Shown in pieces: positions 31,402 to 41,171 of a DNA stretch of 64,000 nucleotides (positions are counted from its first letter, which is position 1; each line of letters starts with the position of its first letter). Location of the stretch: contig NZ_JANCPR020000012.1 in the NCBI RefSeq assembly GCF_028657195.3, positions 151,049 to 215,048 of the forward strand, written 5' to 3'. The stretch is from Streptomyces iconiensis (lineage in GTDB: Bacteria; Actinomycetota; Actinomycetes; Streptomycetales; Streptomycetaceae). The notes beneath the pieces are model-generated. The model was not told where the DNA came from, searched no databases, and worked only from the letters and a program-made list of their open reading frames with translations. A program made the position numbers and the translations under genes.

Positions 31402-33684
31402 ATGATGCGAAAGCCGCCTTCCGTCGACCCTGTCCAGGACGCACCCGAGGTCAGCCCGCCCGAGCATGCGGCGGCGGGGCTCACCGCCATCGGACACTCG
31501 CTGCGTATCGCGGGCAAGCAGATGGGGGTGAAGCGGACCGCGCTGACCCTGCTGCGGGTCAACCAGAAGCAGGGGTTCGACTGCCCCGGCTGCGCCTGGC
31601 CCGAGGGCGACAAGCGGCACGCGGCCGAGTTCTGCGAGAACGGCGCGAAGGCCGTCGCGGAAGAGGCGACCACGCACCGGGTCACCCGTGACTTCTTCGC
31701 CGCGCACCCCGTCGCCGACCTCGCGAACCGCTCCGGGTACTGGCTGGGGCAGCAGGGCCGCCTCACCGAGCCGATGTATCTGCCCGAGGGCGGCCAGGCG
31801 TACGAGCCGATCTCCTGGGAGCGCGCCTTCTCGCTGATCGCCGAGGAGCTGACCGCGCTGGACTCACCGGACGAGGCGGTCTTCTACACCTCGGGGCGCA
31901 CCAGCAACGAGGCCGCTTTCCTCTACCAGCTCTTCGCCCGCGAGTTCGGCACGAACAACCTGCCCGACTGCTCCAACATGTGCCACGAGTCCTCGGGTTC
32001 GGCGCTCACCGAGACCATCGGCGTCGGAAAGGGCAGCGTCCTGCTGGAGGACCTCTACAAGTCCGACCTGATCATCGTCGCCGGCCAGAACCCCGGCACC
32101 AACCACCCCCGCATGCTCTCGGCGCTGGAGAAGGCCAAGGCGGGCGGCGCGAAGATCATCACGGTCAACCCGCTGCCCGAGGCCGGCATGGAGCGGTTCA
32201 AGAACCCGCAGACCCCCAGGGGGCTGGCCGCCGGCGGCACCCCGCTCACGGACCTGTTCCTGCAGATCCGCATCGGCGGCGACCAGGCGCTCTTCCGTAC
32301 GCTCAACCGGCTCATCCTGGAACGCGAGGGCGCCACCGACGACGCGTTCATCGCCGAACACACGCACGGCTTCGAGGAGTTCGCGCGCGAGGCGCGCACC
32401 ACCGACTGGGACGCGACCCTGCGCGCGACCGGCCTGGAGCGCCAGGAGATCGAACGCGCCCTGGAGATGGTGCTGGCCTCCCGCCGTACGGTCGTGTGCT
32501 GGGCGATGGGCCTCACCCAGCACAAGCACTCCGTGCCCACCATCAGGGAGGTCGTCAACTTCCTTCTGCTGCGCGGGAACATCGGCAGGCCGGGCGCCGG
32601 AGTGTGCCCCGTGCGCGGGCACAGCAACGTGCAGGGCGACCGCACCATGGGCATCTTCGAGCGCCCGGCCCCCGCCTTCCTGGACGCGCTGGAGAAGGAG
32701 TTCGGCTTCGCGCCGCCGCGCGAGCACGGCTTCGACGTCGTACGCGCCATCCGCGCACTGCGCGACGGCGAGGCCAAGGTCTTCTTCGCCATGGGCGGCA
32801 ACTTCGTCGCCGCCTCGCCCGACACCGAGGTGACCGAGGCCGCCATGCGCAAGGCACGGCTCACCGTGCACGTGTCCACGAAGCTCAACCGCTCCCACTG
32901 CGTGACCGGGGCTCGCGCGCTGATCCTCCCCACCCTGGGGCGCACGGAGCGGGACACCCAGAGCGGCGGCGACCAGTTCGTGACCGTCGAGGACTCCATG
33001 GGCATGGTGCACGCCTCACGCGGCCGACTCGCGCCGGCGAGCCCCCAGTTGCTCTCCGAACCCGCCATCGTCGCCCGCCTGGCGCGGGCCGTGCTCGGGC
33101 GGGACTCCAGCACCCCGTGGGAGGACTTCGAGGCCGACTACGGGCTCGTACGCGACCGCATCGCGCGCGTCATCCCCGGCTTCGAGGACTTCAACGCGCG
33201 GGTCGCACACCCCGGTGGCTTCGCGCTGCCGCACGCGCCCCGCGACGAGCGGCGCTTCCCGACGGCAACGGGCAAGGCCAACTTCACGGCTGCGCCCGTC
33301 GAGCACCCCCACCTGCCCGAGGGCCGTCTGCTGCTCCAGACCCTGCGCTCGCACGACCAGTACAACACCACCATCTACGGCCTGGACGACCGCTACAGGG
33401 GCATCAAGAACGGCCGCCGCGTGGTGCTCGTACGCGCCGAGGACGCCACGGCGCTCGGCCTGCCCGACGGCTCCTACGCCGACCTCACCAGCGAGTGGAG
33501 CGACGGCGTCGAACGGGTGGCGCGCGGCTTCCGCGTCGTCCACTACCCCACGGCGCGAGGCTGCGCCGCCGCCTACTACCCCGAGACCAACGTCCTCGTC
33601 CCCCTCGACGCCACGGCGGACACCAGCAACACCCCGGCCAGCAAGTCCGTGGTGATCAGGCTCACGCCCGCTGCGCGGGACTAG
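31402..33684 (+). CDS. FdhF/YdeP family molybdopterin oxidoreductase
   Basis: A 760-residue molybdopterin-dependent oxidoreductase of the YdeP type. It opens with GFDCPGCAWPEG near residue 58, a hallmark of the family, then the molybdopterin-binding core: FYTSGRTSNEAAFLYQLFAR, NMCHESSGSALTETIG, IIVAGQNPGTNHPRML, and a C-terminal domain with TGKANFTA and RSHDQYNTTIYG. Relatives in enteric bacteria contribute to acid resistance, but the electron donor is not defined. It is divergent from polA and probably single-gene. The first of two adjacent Met codons is used as start. Confidence 0.9.
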   Translation: MMRKPPSVDPVQDAPEVSPPEHAAAGLTAIGHSLRIAGKQMGVKRTALTLLRVNQKQGFDCPGCAWPEGDKRHAAEFCENGAKAVAEEATTHRVTRDFFAAHPVADLANRSGYWLGQQGRLTEPMYLPEGGQAYEPISWERAFSLIAEELTALDSPDEAVFYTSGRTSNEAAFLYQLFAREFGTNNLPDCSNMCHESSGSALTETIGVGKGSVLLEDLYKSDLIIVAGQNPGTNHPRMLSALEKAKAGGAKIITVNPLPEAGMERFKNPQTPRGLAAGGTPLTDLFLQIRIGGDQALFRTLNRLILEREGATDDAFIAEHTHGFEEFAREARTTDWDATLRATGLERQEIERALEMVLASRRTVVCWAMGLTQHKHSVPTIREVVNFLLLRGNIGRPGAGVCPVRGHSNVQGDRTMGIFERPAPAFLDALEKEFGFAPPREHGFDVVRAIRALRDGEAKVFFAMGGNFVAASPDTEVTEAAMRKARLTVHVSTKLNRSHCVTGARALILPTLGRTERDTQSGGDQFVTVEDSMGMVHASRGRLAPASPQLLSEPAIVARLARAVLGRDSSTPWEDFEADYGLVRDRIARVIPGFEDFNARVAHPGGFALPHAPRDERRFPTATGKANFTAAPVEHPHLPEGRLLLQTLRSHDQYNTTIYGLDDRYRGIKNGRRVVLVRAEDATALGLPDGSYADLTSEWSDGVERVARGFRVVHYPTARGCAAAYYPETNVLVPLDATADTSNTPASKSVVIRLTPAARD

Positions 33685-33777
33685 AACTGGCAGCGCCGTA
33701 CGGGGGCTGGCTTAAGCTCGGACGGGACCGTACGGGCGAGACGCTCGTACGGGTGTGCAGACAAGGAGCAGCGGCGC

Positions 33778-34245
33778 ATGGGTGAGCAGTCCACGACCAA
33801 GTTCCCGCAGGAGATCCTGGACCAGTGGGCGGGCTCGGGGCTCGACCTGCCGTCGCTGTTCTCCGCGGGACACCTGGGTGAGCGCATGGGCCTGGAGGTC
33901 GTGGAGGCCAGCCCCGAACGCGTGGTCGGCACCCTGCCCGTCGAGGGCAACACCCAGCCCTACGGACTGCTGCACGGCGGCGCCTCGGCCGTGCTCGCCG
34001 AGACCCTCGGCTCGGTCGGTGCGATGCTGCACGGCGGCCCCGGCAAGGTCGCCGTCGGCGTGGACCTCAACTGCACCCACCACCGCGGCCTGCGCTCAGG
34101 GCTGGTCACCGGCACGGCGACCCCCGTGCACCGTGGCCGCACGATGACGACGTACGAGATCGCCGTCACCGACGAGAACGGCAAGAAGGTCTGCTCGGCC
34201 CGCCTCACCTGCCTCCTGCGCGAGGCGGATCCGGCCGGAAACTGA
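33778..34245 (+). CDS. PaaI-type hotdog thioesterase
   Basis: A 155-residue hotdog-fold acyl-CoA thioesterase. The signature YGLLHGGASAVLAETLGSVGAM (split by family usage as HGGxSAVLAETxGS) contains the catalytic region; HHRGLRSGLVTGTATPVHRGRTMTTYEI closes the fold. Good AAGGAG ribosome binding site. It follows the oxidoreductase gene by 93 bases on the same strand. Substrate likely an aromatic or short-chain acyl-CoA; not determined. Confidence 0.85.
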   Translation: MGEQSTTKFPQEILDQWAGSGLDLPSLFSAGHLGERMGLEVVEASPERVVGTLPVEGNTQPYGLLHGGASAVLAETLGSVGAMLHGGPGKVAVGVDLNCTHHRGLRSGLVTGTATPVHRGRTMTTYEIAVTDENGKKVCSARLTCLLREADPAGN

Positions 34246-34470
34246 TTCCGGCCGGGAACCCGCCCGGACGGGGACCGGCCCCCGCGCCGGAACCTGCCCC
34301 CCGCCGGTACCGGTCACCGGGCCGCCTGTCGTCATCGCCGGTCCCGCCGCCCCGCGTTGGTGCCGCCCCGCGTTGGTACCGCCCGCGCTGCTGCCGGCCG
34401 CATCGCCGCCGCCCACGTTGGTACCCGTCGTACGGTCGCCGTGGGGCTCAGGCGGCGCTAACGTCCCCGC
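34246..34470. other. Intergenic region with ccgcccgcgttggt repeats
   Basis: About 225 bases containing several near-copies of 'ccgccccgcgttggt' (34345-34430). No gene is seen. Confidence 0.4.
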
Positions 34471-35052
34471 ATGGGGGACGTGTTGAGCGGCGGCGGAGAG
34501 GGTCAGCGGCTGGGTGAGCGGTGGGCGGCTCTGCCGCGGAAGGTACGCCGGGTGACGCTCGCGGCCACCGCGCTCGTACTGCTGGCCGTGGCGACGGGCT
34601 TCGCGCTCACCACGCGCCCCGATGCGGCGCCGCGCGGTACGCAACGGGTGCCGTATCCGGTGCACAGCACCCGTATCACCTTCGTCAGGGTCCTCGACGT
34701 GGACGCGCGGAAGCGCACGTTCGCCGTGGAGATGCGGGCCACGACCGCCGATCCCGTGCTCATAGAACGCATCGGCCAGGACTACGCGACGCTGGACCTG
34801 GTCCTGCGCCCATCACGCCCGGTCAAGGTGGAGCCGGGGCGTCCGAAGGCGCTGTTGCTGCGTGTGCGGGTCGTCTCCTGCCTGGGGCTGCCCCTCAGAG
34901 CGAGGCTGCCCTACCTCGAAGTAACACTGCGTAACGCACGCGCCACGCAGGTTCTGAGCTTCATCCCCGGTGATCATTACGCCCGGTCACTCACGCGCGT
35001 CTTCCGTACGGTATGCGGACCCTCTCGCGGCCCCTCCACCGGCACCCCCTGA
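34471..35052 (+). CDS. Membrane-anchored protein of unknown function
   Basis: A 193-residue protein with one N-terminal membrane helix (VTLAATALVLLAVATGFAL, about residues 29-47) preceded by a basic segment, so the C-terminal domain is outside the membrane. The outer domain is built of short beta-strands (TRITFVRVLDVD, TFAVEMRATT, TLDLVLRP, KALLLRVRVVSC) that suggest an Ig-like fold. It is a conserved Streptomyces protein often labelled Tat-signal domain protein. No catalytic residues are visible. It lies just upstream of the liv operon and could be part of the same region of envelope genes. Confidence 0.6.
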   Translation: MGDVLSGGGEGQRLGERWAALPRKVRRVTLAATALVLLAVATGFALTTRPDAAPRGTQRVPYPVHSTRITFVRVLDVDARKRTFAVEMRATTADPVLIERIGQDYATLDLVLRPSRPVKVEPGRPKALLLRVRVVSCLGLPLRARLPYLEVTLRNARATQVLSFIPGDHYARSLTRVFRTVCGPSRGPSTGTP

Positions 35053-35336
35053 ACCAACTGCGACTTCACACCGGGATACCTGTCCGCTACATCGCCGTCA
35101 TACAAGGCGAGTTGGCACCCATCCCCGACACGGCGCCGGGTTCCCGCCCGGTCATAACAAGAGAGTCACATCCTGCCCTTGACCTCTGCCCGACTCCATC
35201 CCATCGCCATAGAGTCACCGCCAGTCACTACGCCGCCGGGCGTGCGCGACAGGCACCGATCTGTACCACCAGTACGGCCCGGCGCGCGATACGGCCATTT
35301 ACTCCGCGATGGCCGCGCCTGGGGAAAGGACTGATC

Positions 35337-36581
35337 GTGCGTCACCGTTCCTTGCTCATTCTCACCACCACCGTCACGGTGGGAGCTCTCACGCTCTCGG
35401 CATGTGGCTCTCGCGACGACAAGGGTGGAAGCGGGGACAGTGGTGGCAAGACCACTGTCACCATCGGGCTCGACGCCCCGCTGACCGGTGACCTGTCCGC
35501 GCTGGGCCAGGGCATCAAGAACTCCACCGACCTCGCCGTGAAGACCGCGAACAAGAACAACGAGGTCAAGGGAGTCACCTTCAAGCTGGAGACCCTGGAC
35601 GACCAGGGACAGGCCGGAACCGGCCAGCAGAACGCCACCAAACTCGTCGGCAACGAGGAAGTGGCCGGCGTCGTCGGCCCGCTCAACTCGCACGTCGGCC
35701 AGTCGATGCAGAAGGTCTTCGGCAACGCCGACCTCGTCCAGGTCTCCCCCGCCAACACGGCCCCGCAGCTCTCGCAGGGACCCGACTGGCAGAAGGGCGA
35801 CAAGAAGCGGCTGTTCGACACCTACTTCCGGACGGCCACCACCGACGCCGTGCAGGGCCCGTACGCCGCCCAATACCTCTTCAACAAGAAGAAGTTCAAG
35901 AACGCGTACATCATCGACGACAAGAAGACCTACGGTGCGGGGCTCGCGGGCACCTTCCAGGACGAGTTCAAGAAGCTCGGCGGCAAGATCGTGGGCAGCG
36001 ACCACATCAACCCCGAGGACCGCGACTTCTCGGCCGTCGCCACCAAGGTCGCCAAGTCCAAGGCCGACTTCGTCTACATCGGCAGCGAATACCCCACCGG
36101 CGCACCGCTCTCCGCGCAGATCAAGAAGGCCGGCGGAAACATACCCGCGGTCGGCGGTGACGCGCTCTACAGCGCCGAGTACATCAAGCTGCACAAGAAA
36201 AAGTCCGAAGGCGACATGGCGACCTCCGTCGGCGCCCCGCTGGAGACCCTCGACACCGCCAAGACCTTCATGAAGAACTACAAGGCCGGCGGCTACAAGC
36301 TCCCCTACGAGGCGTACGGCGGCTACGCGTACGACAGCGCGTGGGCCGTCATCCAGGCCGTCAAGGCGGTCGTCGAGAAGAACGACGGCAAGCTCCCCGA
36401 CGACATGGACGACGCGCGCAAGCAGATCACCGACGCCATGAAGGACGTCAAGTTCAGTGGCGTGACCGGCGATGTCGCCTTCGACGAGTACGGCGACACC
36501 ACCAACAAGCAGCTCTCCGTATACGAGGTCAAGGGCGGCAAGCACGTACCCGTGCAAACCGGCACCTTCCAGGAAAACTGA
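35337..36581 (+). CDS. livK: Branched-chain amino acid ABC transporter, substrate-binding lipoprotein
   Basis: A 414-residue periplasmic-binding-protein-type lipoprotein. The start is the GTG at 35337 with AAAGGA upstream. The signal peptide ends in the lipobox LSAC with the lipid-modified Cys at residue 23. The mature part is a type I solute-binding protein: TIGLDAPLTGDLSALGQG, LVGNEEVAGVVGPLNSHVGQ, VSPANTAPQLS, and the hinge-domain segment YGGYAYDSAWAVIQAVKAVVE. It captures branched-chain or related amino acids and hands them to LivH/LivM. It is the first gene of the livKHMGF operon. Confidence 0.93.
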   Translation: MRHRSLLILTTTVTVGALTLSACGSRDDKGGSGDSGGKTTVTIGLDAPLTGDLSALGQGIKNSTDLAVKTANKNNEVKGVTFKLETLDDQGQAGTGQQNATKLVGNEEVAGVVGPLNSHVGQSMQKVFGNADLVQVSPANTAPQLSQGPDWQKGDKKRLFDTYFRTATTDAVQGPYAAQYLFNKKKFKNAYIIDDKKTYGAGLAGTFQDEFKKLGGKIVGSDHINPEDRDFSAVATKVAKSKADFVYIGSEYPTGAPLSAQIKKAGGNIPAVGGDALYSAEYIKLHKKKSEGDMATSVGAPLETLDTAKTFMKNYKAGGYKLPYEAYGGYAYDSAWAVIQAVKAVVEKNDGKLPDDMDDARKQITDAMKDVKFSGVTGDVAFDEYGDTTNKQLSVYEVKGGKHVPVQTGTFQEN

Positions 36582-36676
36582 CCTGGCCCACCGCCCCAAT
36601 TCGTACATCCAGCTGCGCGGGGACGCCACCAGCGCCCCCGCGCAGCCGTATCTGACACACCTCCGGAGGACCCCCG

Positions 36677-37606
36677 GTGCAAGATCTGCCGGATCAGCTG
36701 GCGAACGGACTCGCCCTCGGCGCGTTGTACGGCCTCATCGCGATCGGGTACACGATGGTCTACGGCATCGTCCAGCTCATCAACTTCGCCCATGGCGAGA
36801 TATTCATGATCGGCGGCTTCGGCGCGCTGACCGCATACCTGTGGCTGCCCGAGGGAACAGGGCTCGTCGTCGCCCTGCCCCTCATGATCCTTCTCGGCGT
36901 CGTCTGCGCCACCCTGGTCGGCGTCGGAGCGGAACGCTTCGCCTACCGGCCCCTGCGCGGAGGCCCACGCCTCTCCCCGCTGATCACCGCGATCGGCCTC
37001 TCCCTCGCGCTCCAGCAGGCGGTCTGGTCGTTCTACCCCGACGCCAAGAAGGCCCGCCCCTTCCCGCAGTTCAGCGGCGGCGACTTCGACCTCGGCTTCG
37101 TCTCGCTCTCCCGCGAGGACCTCTTCATCTTCGTCGCGGCCCCCGTCTGCATGATCGCGCTCGGCGTTTTCGTCGCCAAGACCCGCACAGGGCGGGCCAT
37201 GCAGGCCACCTCACAGGACCCCGACACGGCGAAACTGATGGGCATCAACACCGACCGCATCATCGTCATGGCCTTCGCCATCGGTGCCGCGTTCGCCGCC
37301 ATCGCCGCCATCGCCCAGGGCTTCAAGACCGGTGAGGTCAGCTTCAGGATGGGCTTCATCGCCGGTCTCAAGGCGTTCACCGCCGCCGTGCTCGGCGGCA
37401 TCGGCAACATCTACGGAGCCATGGTCGGCGGACTCGTCCTCGGCGTCGCCGAGGCCATGGCGACCGCGTACATCGGAGACATACCCGGGCTCGAACAGTT
37501 CGGCGGCGGATCCTGGAAGGACGTGTGGGCCTTCGTCCTCCTCATCCTCGTCCTGCTGATACGGCCGCAGGGCATCCTCGGCGAACGCCTCGCGGATCGG
37601 GCGTGA
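36677..37606 (+). CDS. livH: Branched-chain amino acid ABC transporter permease LivH
   Basis: A 309-residue integral membrane protein with about eight helices, including GLALGALYGLIAIGYTMVYGIVQ at the N-terminus and the family motif INFAHGEIFMIGGFGA. The loop with MQATSQDPDTAKLMGIN is the coupling EAA-like segment that touches the ATPases. GTG start with GGAGGA upstream. It forms the channel with LivM. Confidence 0.93.
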   Translation: MQDLPDQLANGLALGALYGLIAIGYTMVYGIVQLINFAHGEIFMIGGFGALTAYLWLPEGTGLVVALPLMILLGVVCATLVGVGAERFAYRPLRGGPRLSPLITAIGLSLALQQAVWSFYPDAKKARPFPQFSGGDFDLGFVSLSREDLFIFVAAPVCMIALGVFVAKTRTGRAMQATSQDPDTAKLMGINTDRIIVMAFAIGAAFAAIAAIAQGFKTGEVSFRMGFIAGLKAFTAAVLGGIGNIYGAMVGGLVLGVAEAMATAYIGDIPGLEQFGGGSWKDVWAFVLLILVLLIRPQGILGERLADRA

Positions 37607-37611
37607 TACCC

Positions 37612-39450
37612 ATGACCACTCACCAGACCACCGAAGAGGCCGCCACCCCGGCCCCCAGCACCTCCGCTGCCCAGGGCGTGCCCCTGCCCTGGCGCCCCGA
37701 CCCGGCCGCCAACCTCAAGACCGCCCGTATCGTCACCGCAGCAGGCGCCGTCCTCGCCTTCGTGAGCACCATGCTCGCCTGGACCTGGACCTCCGAGTTC
37801 CCCGGCGACCTCACCGTCGCCTTCTACCCGGCGGGGCTCCAACTCCTCACCCTCATCGCCTCGCTGCTCACCGCGGCCCTCCTCCTGGCGGGCTCCGGCG
37901 TACGCGGGCTGCGCTGGCTCACACCCGGCGGCAAGCACAGCGCGCTGCTGCTGATGACGCTCGCCAACCTCGGCGTCACCTGGTACACGGCAGGCGCCAT
38001 CGCCGTCCAACTCGGCGGCATCGCCAACTTCGAGCCCGGCATGTGGATCGGCGTCGCCGGCACCCTCGTCGCCCTCGTCGGCGCGCTCGCCCTCCCCGCC
38101 GACCTGCCGCCCGAAGCCCTGCCGGGCGGCAAAAGCGCCAACCCCTGGCAGCGGCTGCTCCACGCCTTCAAGGCACCCCAGCCCCCGCGCTCCAAGGCGC
38201 TGCCCGGCTGGGCCGAGATCCTCATCATCTGCGCCTCCTGCGGCCTGGCGCTGTACGTGTTCGCCTACGGCATCGAGGCCGAGGACGGGCCGCCCTTCAT
38301 CGGCTTCCTCGTACTCGCCGCCTTCGCCGCGCCCGCCATCGGCAGGACCGGACTGACCCGGCGCCTCTCGGCACAGTCGGCCAAGCACCGCAACGTCACG
38401 CTGCTCGCCGCCTTCGTCGCGGCACTGCTCTTCCCGTTCACCCAGAGCAACGAGGCGTACACCAACGTCGCCGTGGCCGTGCTGATCTTCGCGACCGTCG
38501 CACTCGGCCTCAACATGGTCGTCGGCCTCGCCGGCATCCTCGACCTCGGCTACGTGGCGTTCCTCGGCGTCGGCGCCTACACGGCCGCGCTGGTCTCCGG
38601 AGCGCCCAGCTCGCCCTTCGGCATCCATGTGCCGTTCTGGGCAGCCGTACTGATCGGTGCGGCCGTCGCCCTGGTCTTCGGCCTGATCATCGGCTTCCCC
38701 TCACTGCGGCTGCACGGGGACTACCTCGCCATCGTCACCCTCGGGTTCGGTGAGATCTTCCGTATCTCCGTCCAGAACCTCGACGGCGACTCGGGGCCCA
38801 ACGTCACCAACGGCCCCAACGGCATCCCCAACATCCCCGACCTGGAGCTGTTCGGCTTCAACCTCGGCGAGGAACACACCATCCTCGGCATGGAGTTGGG
38901 CAGGTTCGGCAACTACTACCTGCTGATGCTCGTCTTCACCGCGATCGTCGTCACGATCTTCCGGCGCTCGGACAACTCCCGAATCGGGCGGGCCTGGATC
39001 GCCATCCGCGAGGACGAGACGGCGGCCCGCGCGATGGGCGTCAACGCCTTCCGCCTCAAGGTCATGGCCTTCGCACTCGGCGCGACCCTCGCCGGTATGG
39101 CGGGAACCGTACTCGCACACGTCGAGTTCACCGTGAACCCCGACTCGTACAAGTTCGTGCACACCGCGCCACCCAACTCGGCGTTCCTGCTCATCGCCGT
39201 CATCCTCGGCGGCATGGGCACGGTCAGCGGCCCCCTCATCGGTGCCGCACTGCTCTACCTCATCCCGGCCAAGCTCCAGTTCATGGCCGACTACCAACTG
39301 CTGCTCTTCGGCATCGCGCTCATCCTGCTGATGCGCTTCCGCCCCGAGGGACTCATCGCGGACCGCCGCAAGCAGCTCGAATTCCACGACACCGGGCAGC
39401 TCGACGTCCCCACGGCCGCGAGCCCGGGCCTCAGCAAGACGGAGGCGTGA
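37612..39450 (+). CDS. livM: Branched-chain amino acid ABC transporter permease LivM, extended
   Basis: A 612-residue membrane protein, longer than the usual LivM of about 350-430 residues. The first 290 residues add several extra transmembrane helices (for example VTAAGAVLAFVSTMLAW and LQLLTLIASLLTAALLLAG) before the canonical permease, which starts at about LNMVVGLAGILDLGYVAFLGVGAYTAA. The coupling loop DETAARAMGVN is present. The extension probably is an actinobacterial addition. An alternative GTG start at 37603 would overlap the end of livH; the ATG at 37612 lies five bases after the livH stop. The C-terminal tail points into the cytoplasm. Confidence 0.9.
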   Translation: MTTHQTTEEAATPAPSTSAAQGVPLPWRPDPAANLKTARIVTAAGAVLAFVSTMLAWTWTSEFPGDLTVAFYPAGLQLLTLIASLLTAALLLAGSGVRGLRWLTPGGKHSALLLMTLANLGVTWYTAGAIAVQLGGIANFEPGMWIGVAGTLVALVGALALPADLPPEALPGGKSANPWQRLLHAFKAPQPPRSKALPGWAEILIICASCGLALYVFAYGIEAEDGPPFIGFLVLAAFAAPAIGRTGLTRRLSAQSAKHRNVTLLAAFVAALLFPFTQSNEAYTNVAVAVLIFATVALGLNMVVGLAGILDLGYVAFLGVGAYTAALVSGAPSSPFGIHVPFWAAVLIGAAVALVFGLIIGFPSLRLHGDYLAIVTLGFGEIFRISVQNLDGDSGPNVTNGPNGIPNIPDLELFGFNLGEEHTILGMELGRFGNYYLLMLVFTAIVVTIFRRSDNSRIGRAWIAIREDETAARAMGVNAFRLKVMAFALGATLAGMAGTVLAHVEFTVNPDSYKFVHTAPPNSAFLLIAVILGGMGTVSGPLIGAALLYLIPAKLQFMADYQLLLFGIALILLMRFRPEGLIADRRKQLEFHDTGQLDVPTAASPGLSKTEA

Positions 39451-39456
39451 GACGAG

Positions 39457-40398
39457 ATGACGACCACCACCACGCAACAGGACGCCACCACGCCGCCCGC
39501 AGGCCGTAAGGCCGTACTCGACGCCTCCGGCGTCACCATGCGGTTCGGCGGCCTCACCGCCATCAAGGACGTCGACCTCCAGGTACACACCGGCGAGATC
39601 CTCGGACTCATCGGGCCCAACGGCGCGGGCAAGACCACCTTCTTCAACTGCCTCACCGGGCTCTACGTCCCCACCGAAGGCACGGTCAGCTACAAGGGAA
39701 CCGTCCTTCCGCACCGCTCCCACCTGGTCACCCAGGCCGGCATCGCGCGTACCTTCCAGAACATCCGGCTCTTCGCCAACATGACCGTTCTGGAAAACGT
39801 CCTCGTCGGCCGGCACACCCGCACCAGCGAGGGCCTCTTCTCCGCACTCCTGCGCGGCCCCGGATTCCGGAGAGCCGAACAGGAGTCGGAGGACCGCGCG
39901 ATGGAGCTGCTGGGCTTCATCGGCCTCCAGGACAAGCGCGAGCACCTCGCGCGCAACCTCCCCTACGGCGATCAGCGCAAGCTGGAGATCGCCCGCGCCC
40001 TCGCCAGCGAACCCGGGCTCCTCCTCCTGGACGAGCCCACCGCCGGCATGACGGCCGGCGAAACCACAGCGACCCGCGAACTCGTCCTCGCCATACGGGA
40101 AGAGGGCACGGCCGTACTCGTCATCGAGCACGACATGCGCTTCATCTTCAACCTCTGCGACCGCGTCGCGGTCCTCGTCCAGGGGGAGAAACTGGTGGAG
40201 GGCAGCCCCGAGACCGTGCAGAACGACGAGCGCGTCGTCGCCGCCTACCTGGGCACCCCCTTCGAAGGCGAACCCGGCGAAGCCGAGGCGGCCGAGGTAC
40301 AGGCCGCCGAACGCGCCCACGAAACCGGGCCCTTGAAGGCCGGCGGCACCGCCGGAACCGCCGGTACCGCAGCAGAAGCGGAAGGGGACGAGCACTGA
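39457..40398 (+). CDS. livG: Branched-chain amino acid ABC transporter ATPase LivG
   Basis: A 313-residue ATPase. Walker A GPNGAGKTT, a Q-loop region (AGIARTFQNIRLFANMTVLENV), signature NLPYGDQRKLEIARAL (a LivG-type variation of LSGGQ), Walker B LLLLDEPTAGM, and the H-loop IEHDM are all present. The C-terminal 50 residues are Ala/Glu/Gly-rich and dispensable-looking. Six bases separate it from livM and the last base of its stop is the first base of livF, so translation is coupled. Confidence 0.94.
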   Translation: MTTTTTQQDATTPPAGRKAVLDASGVTMRFGGLTAIKDVDLQVHTGEILGLIGPNGAGKTTFFNCLTGLYVPTEGTVSYKGTVLPHRSHLVTQAGIARTFQNIRLFANMTVLENVLVGRHTRTSEGLFSALLRGPGFRRAEQESEDRAMELLGFIGLQDKREHLARNLPYGDQRKLEIARALASEPGLLLLDEPTAGMTAGETTATRELVLAIREEGTAVLVIEHDMRFIFNLCDRVAVLVQGEKLVEGSPETVQNDERVVAAYLGTPFEGEPGEAEAAEVQAAERAHETGPLKAGGTAGTAGTAAEAEGDEH

Positions 40399-41111
40399 TG
40401 GCCCTGCTCGAAGTCGAGGACCTCCGTGTCGCCTACGGCAAGATCGAGGCCGTCAAGGGCATCTCGTTCCGCGTCGAGGCCGGCGAGGTCGTCACCCTCA
40501 TCGGCACCAACGGCGCCGGCAAGACAACCACCCTGCGCACCCTGTCGGGGCTGCTCAAACCGGTCACCGGCAAGATCACGTTCGACGGCCAGGTGCTCAA
40601 CGGGGTCGGCGCACACAAGATCGTCGCCATGGGCCTCGCCCACTCGCCCGAGGGACGGCGGATCTTCCCCCGCCTCAGCATCGAGGAGAACCTCCAGCTC
40701 GGAGCGTTCCTCCGGCGCGACGGCGACGCCATCACCAAGGACATCCAGCGCGCCTACGAGCTGTTCCCGATCCTCGGCGAACGCCGCAAGCAGGCCGCGG
40801 GAACGCTCTCCGGCGGCGAACAGCAGATGCTCGCCATGGGGCGCGCGCTGATGTCCCAGCCCAAGCTGCTGATGCTGGACGAACCCTCCATGGGGCTCTC
40901 CCCGATCATGATGCAGAAGATCATGACCACCATCAGAGAGCTGAAGGCCCAGGGCACGACCATCCTGCTCGTCGAGCAGAACGCCTCGGCCGCGCTCTCC
41001 CTCGCCGACCACGGCCACGTCATGGAGATCGGCAAGATCTCCCTGTCGGGCACCGGCCAGGAACTGCTCCACGACGAGTCCGTACGCAAGGCGTACCTCG
41101 GCGAGGACTGA
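40398..41111 (+). CDS. livF: Branched-chain amino acid ABC transporter ATPase LivF
   Basis: A 237-residue ATPase. Walker A GTNGAGKTT, LSGGEQQMLAMGRALM signature, Walker B LLMLDEPSMGLSP and the H-loop VEQNASAAL are complete. Start ATG 40398 overlaps the livG stop by one base (TGATG). Together with LivG it powers import. It is the last gene of the operon and is followed by a strong terminator. Confidence 0.94.
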   Translation: MALLEVEDLRVAYGKIEAVKGISFRVEAGEVVTLIGTNGAGKTTTLRTLSGLLKPVTGKITFDGQVLNGVGAHKIVAMGLAHSPEGRRIFPRLSIEENLQLGAFLRRDGDAITKDIQRAYELFPILGERRKQAAGTLSGGEQQMLAMGRALMSQPKLLMLDEPSMGLSPIMMQKIMTTIRELKAQGTTILLVEQNASAALSLADHGHVMEIGKISLSGTGQELLHDESVRKAYLGED

Positions 41112-41120
41112 GGGCACACA

Positions 41121-41162
41121 CGAGGGTGGGGGCGCCCGGACCCCCGGGCACCCCCACCCTCG
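41121..41162. terminator. Bidirectional terminator between livF and the ANTAR regulator
   Basis: Nearly perfect 19-bp stem (cgagggtgggggcgcccgg / ccgggcacccccaccctcg) with a short loop. Serves the two convergent genes. Confidence 0.9.
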
Positions 41163-41171
41163 CCGCGTGCG

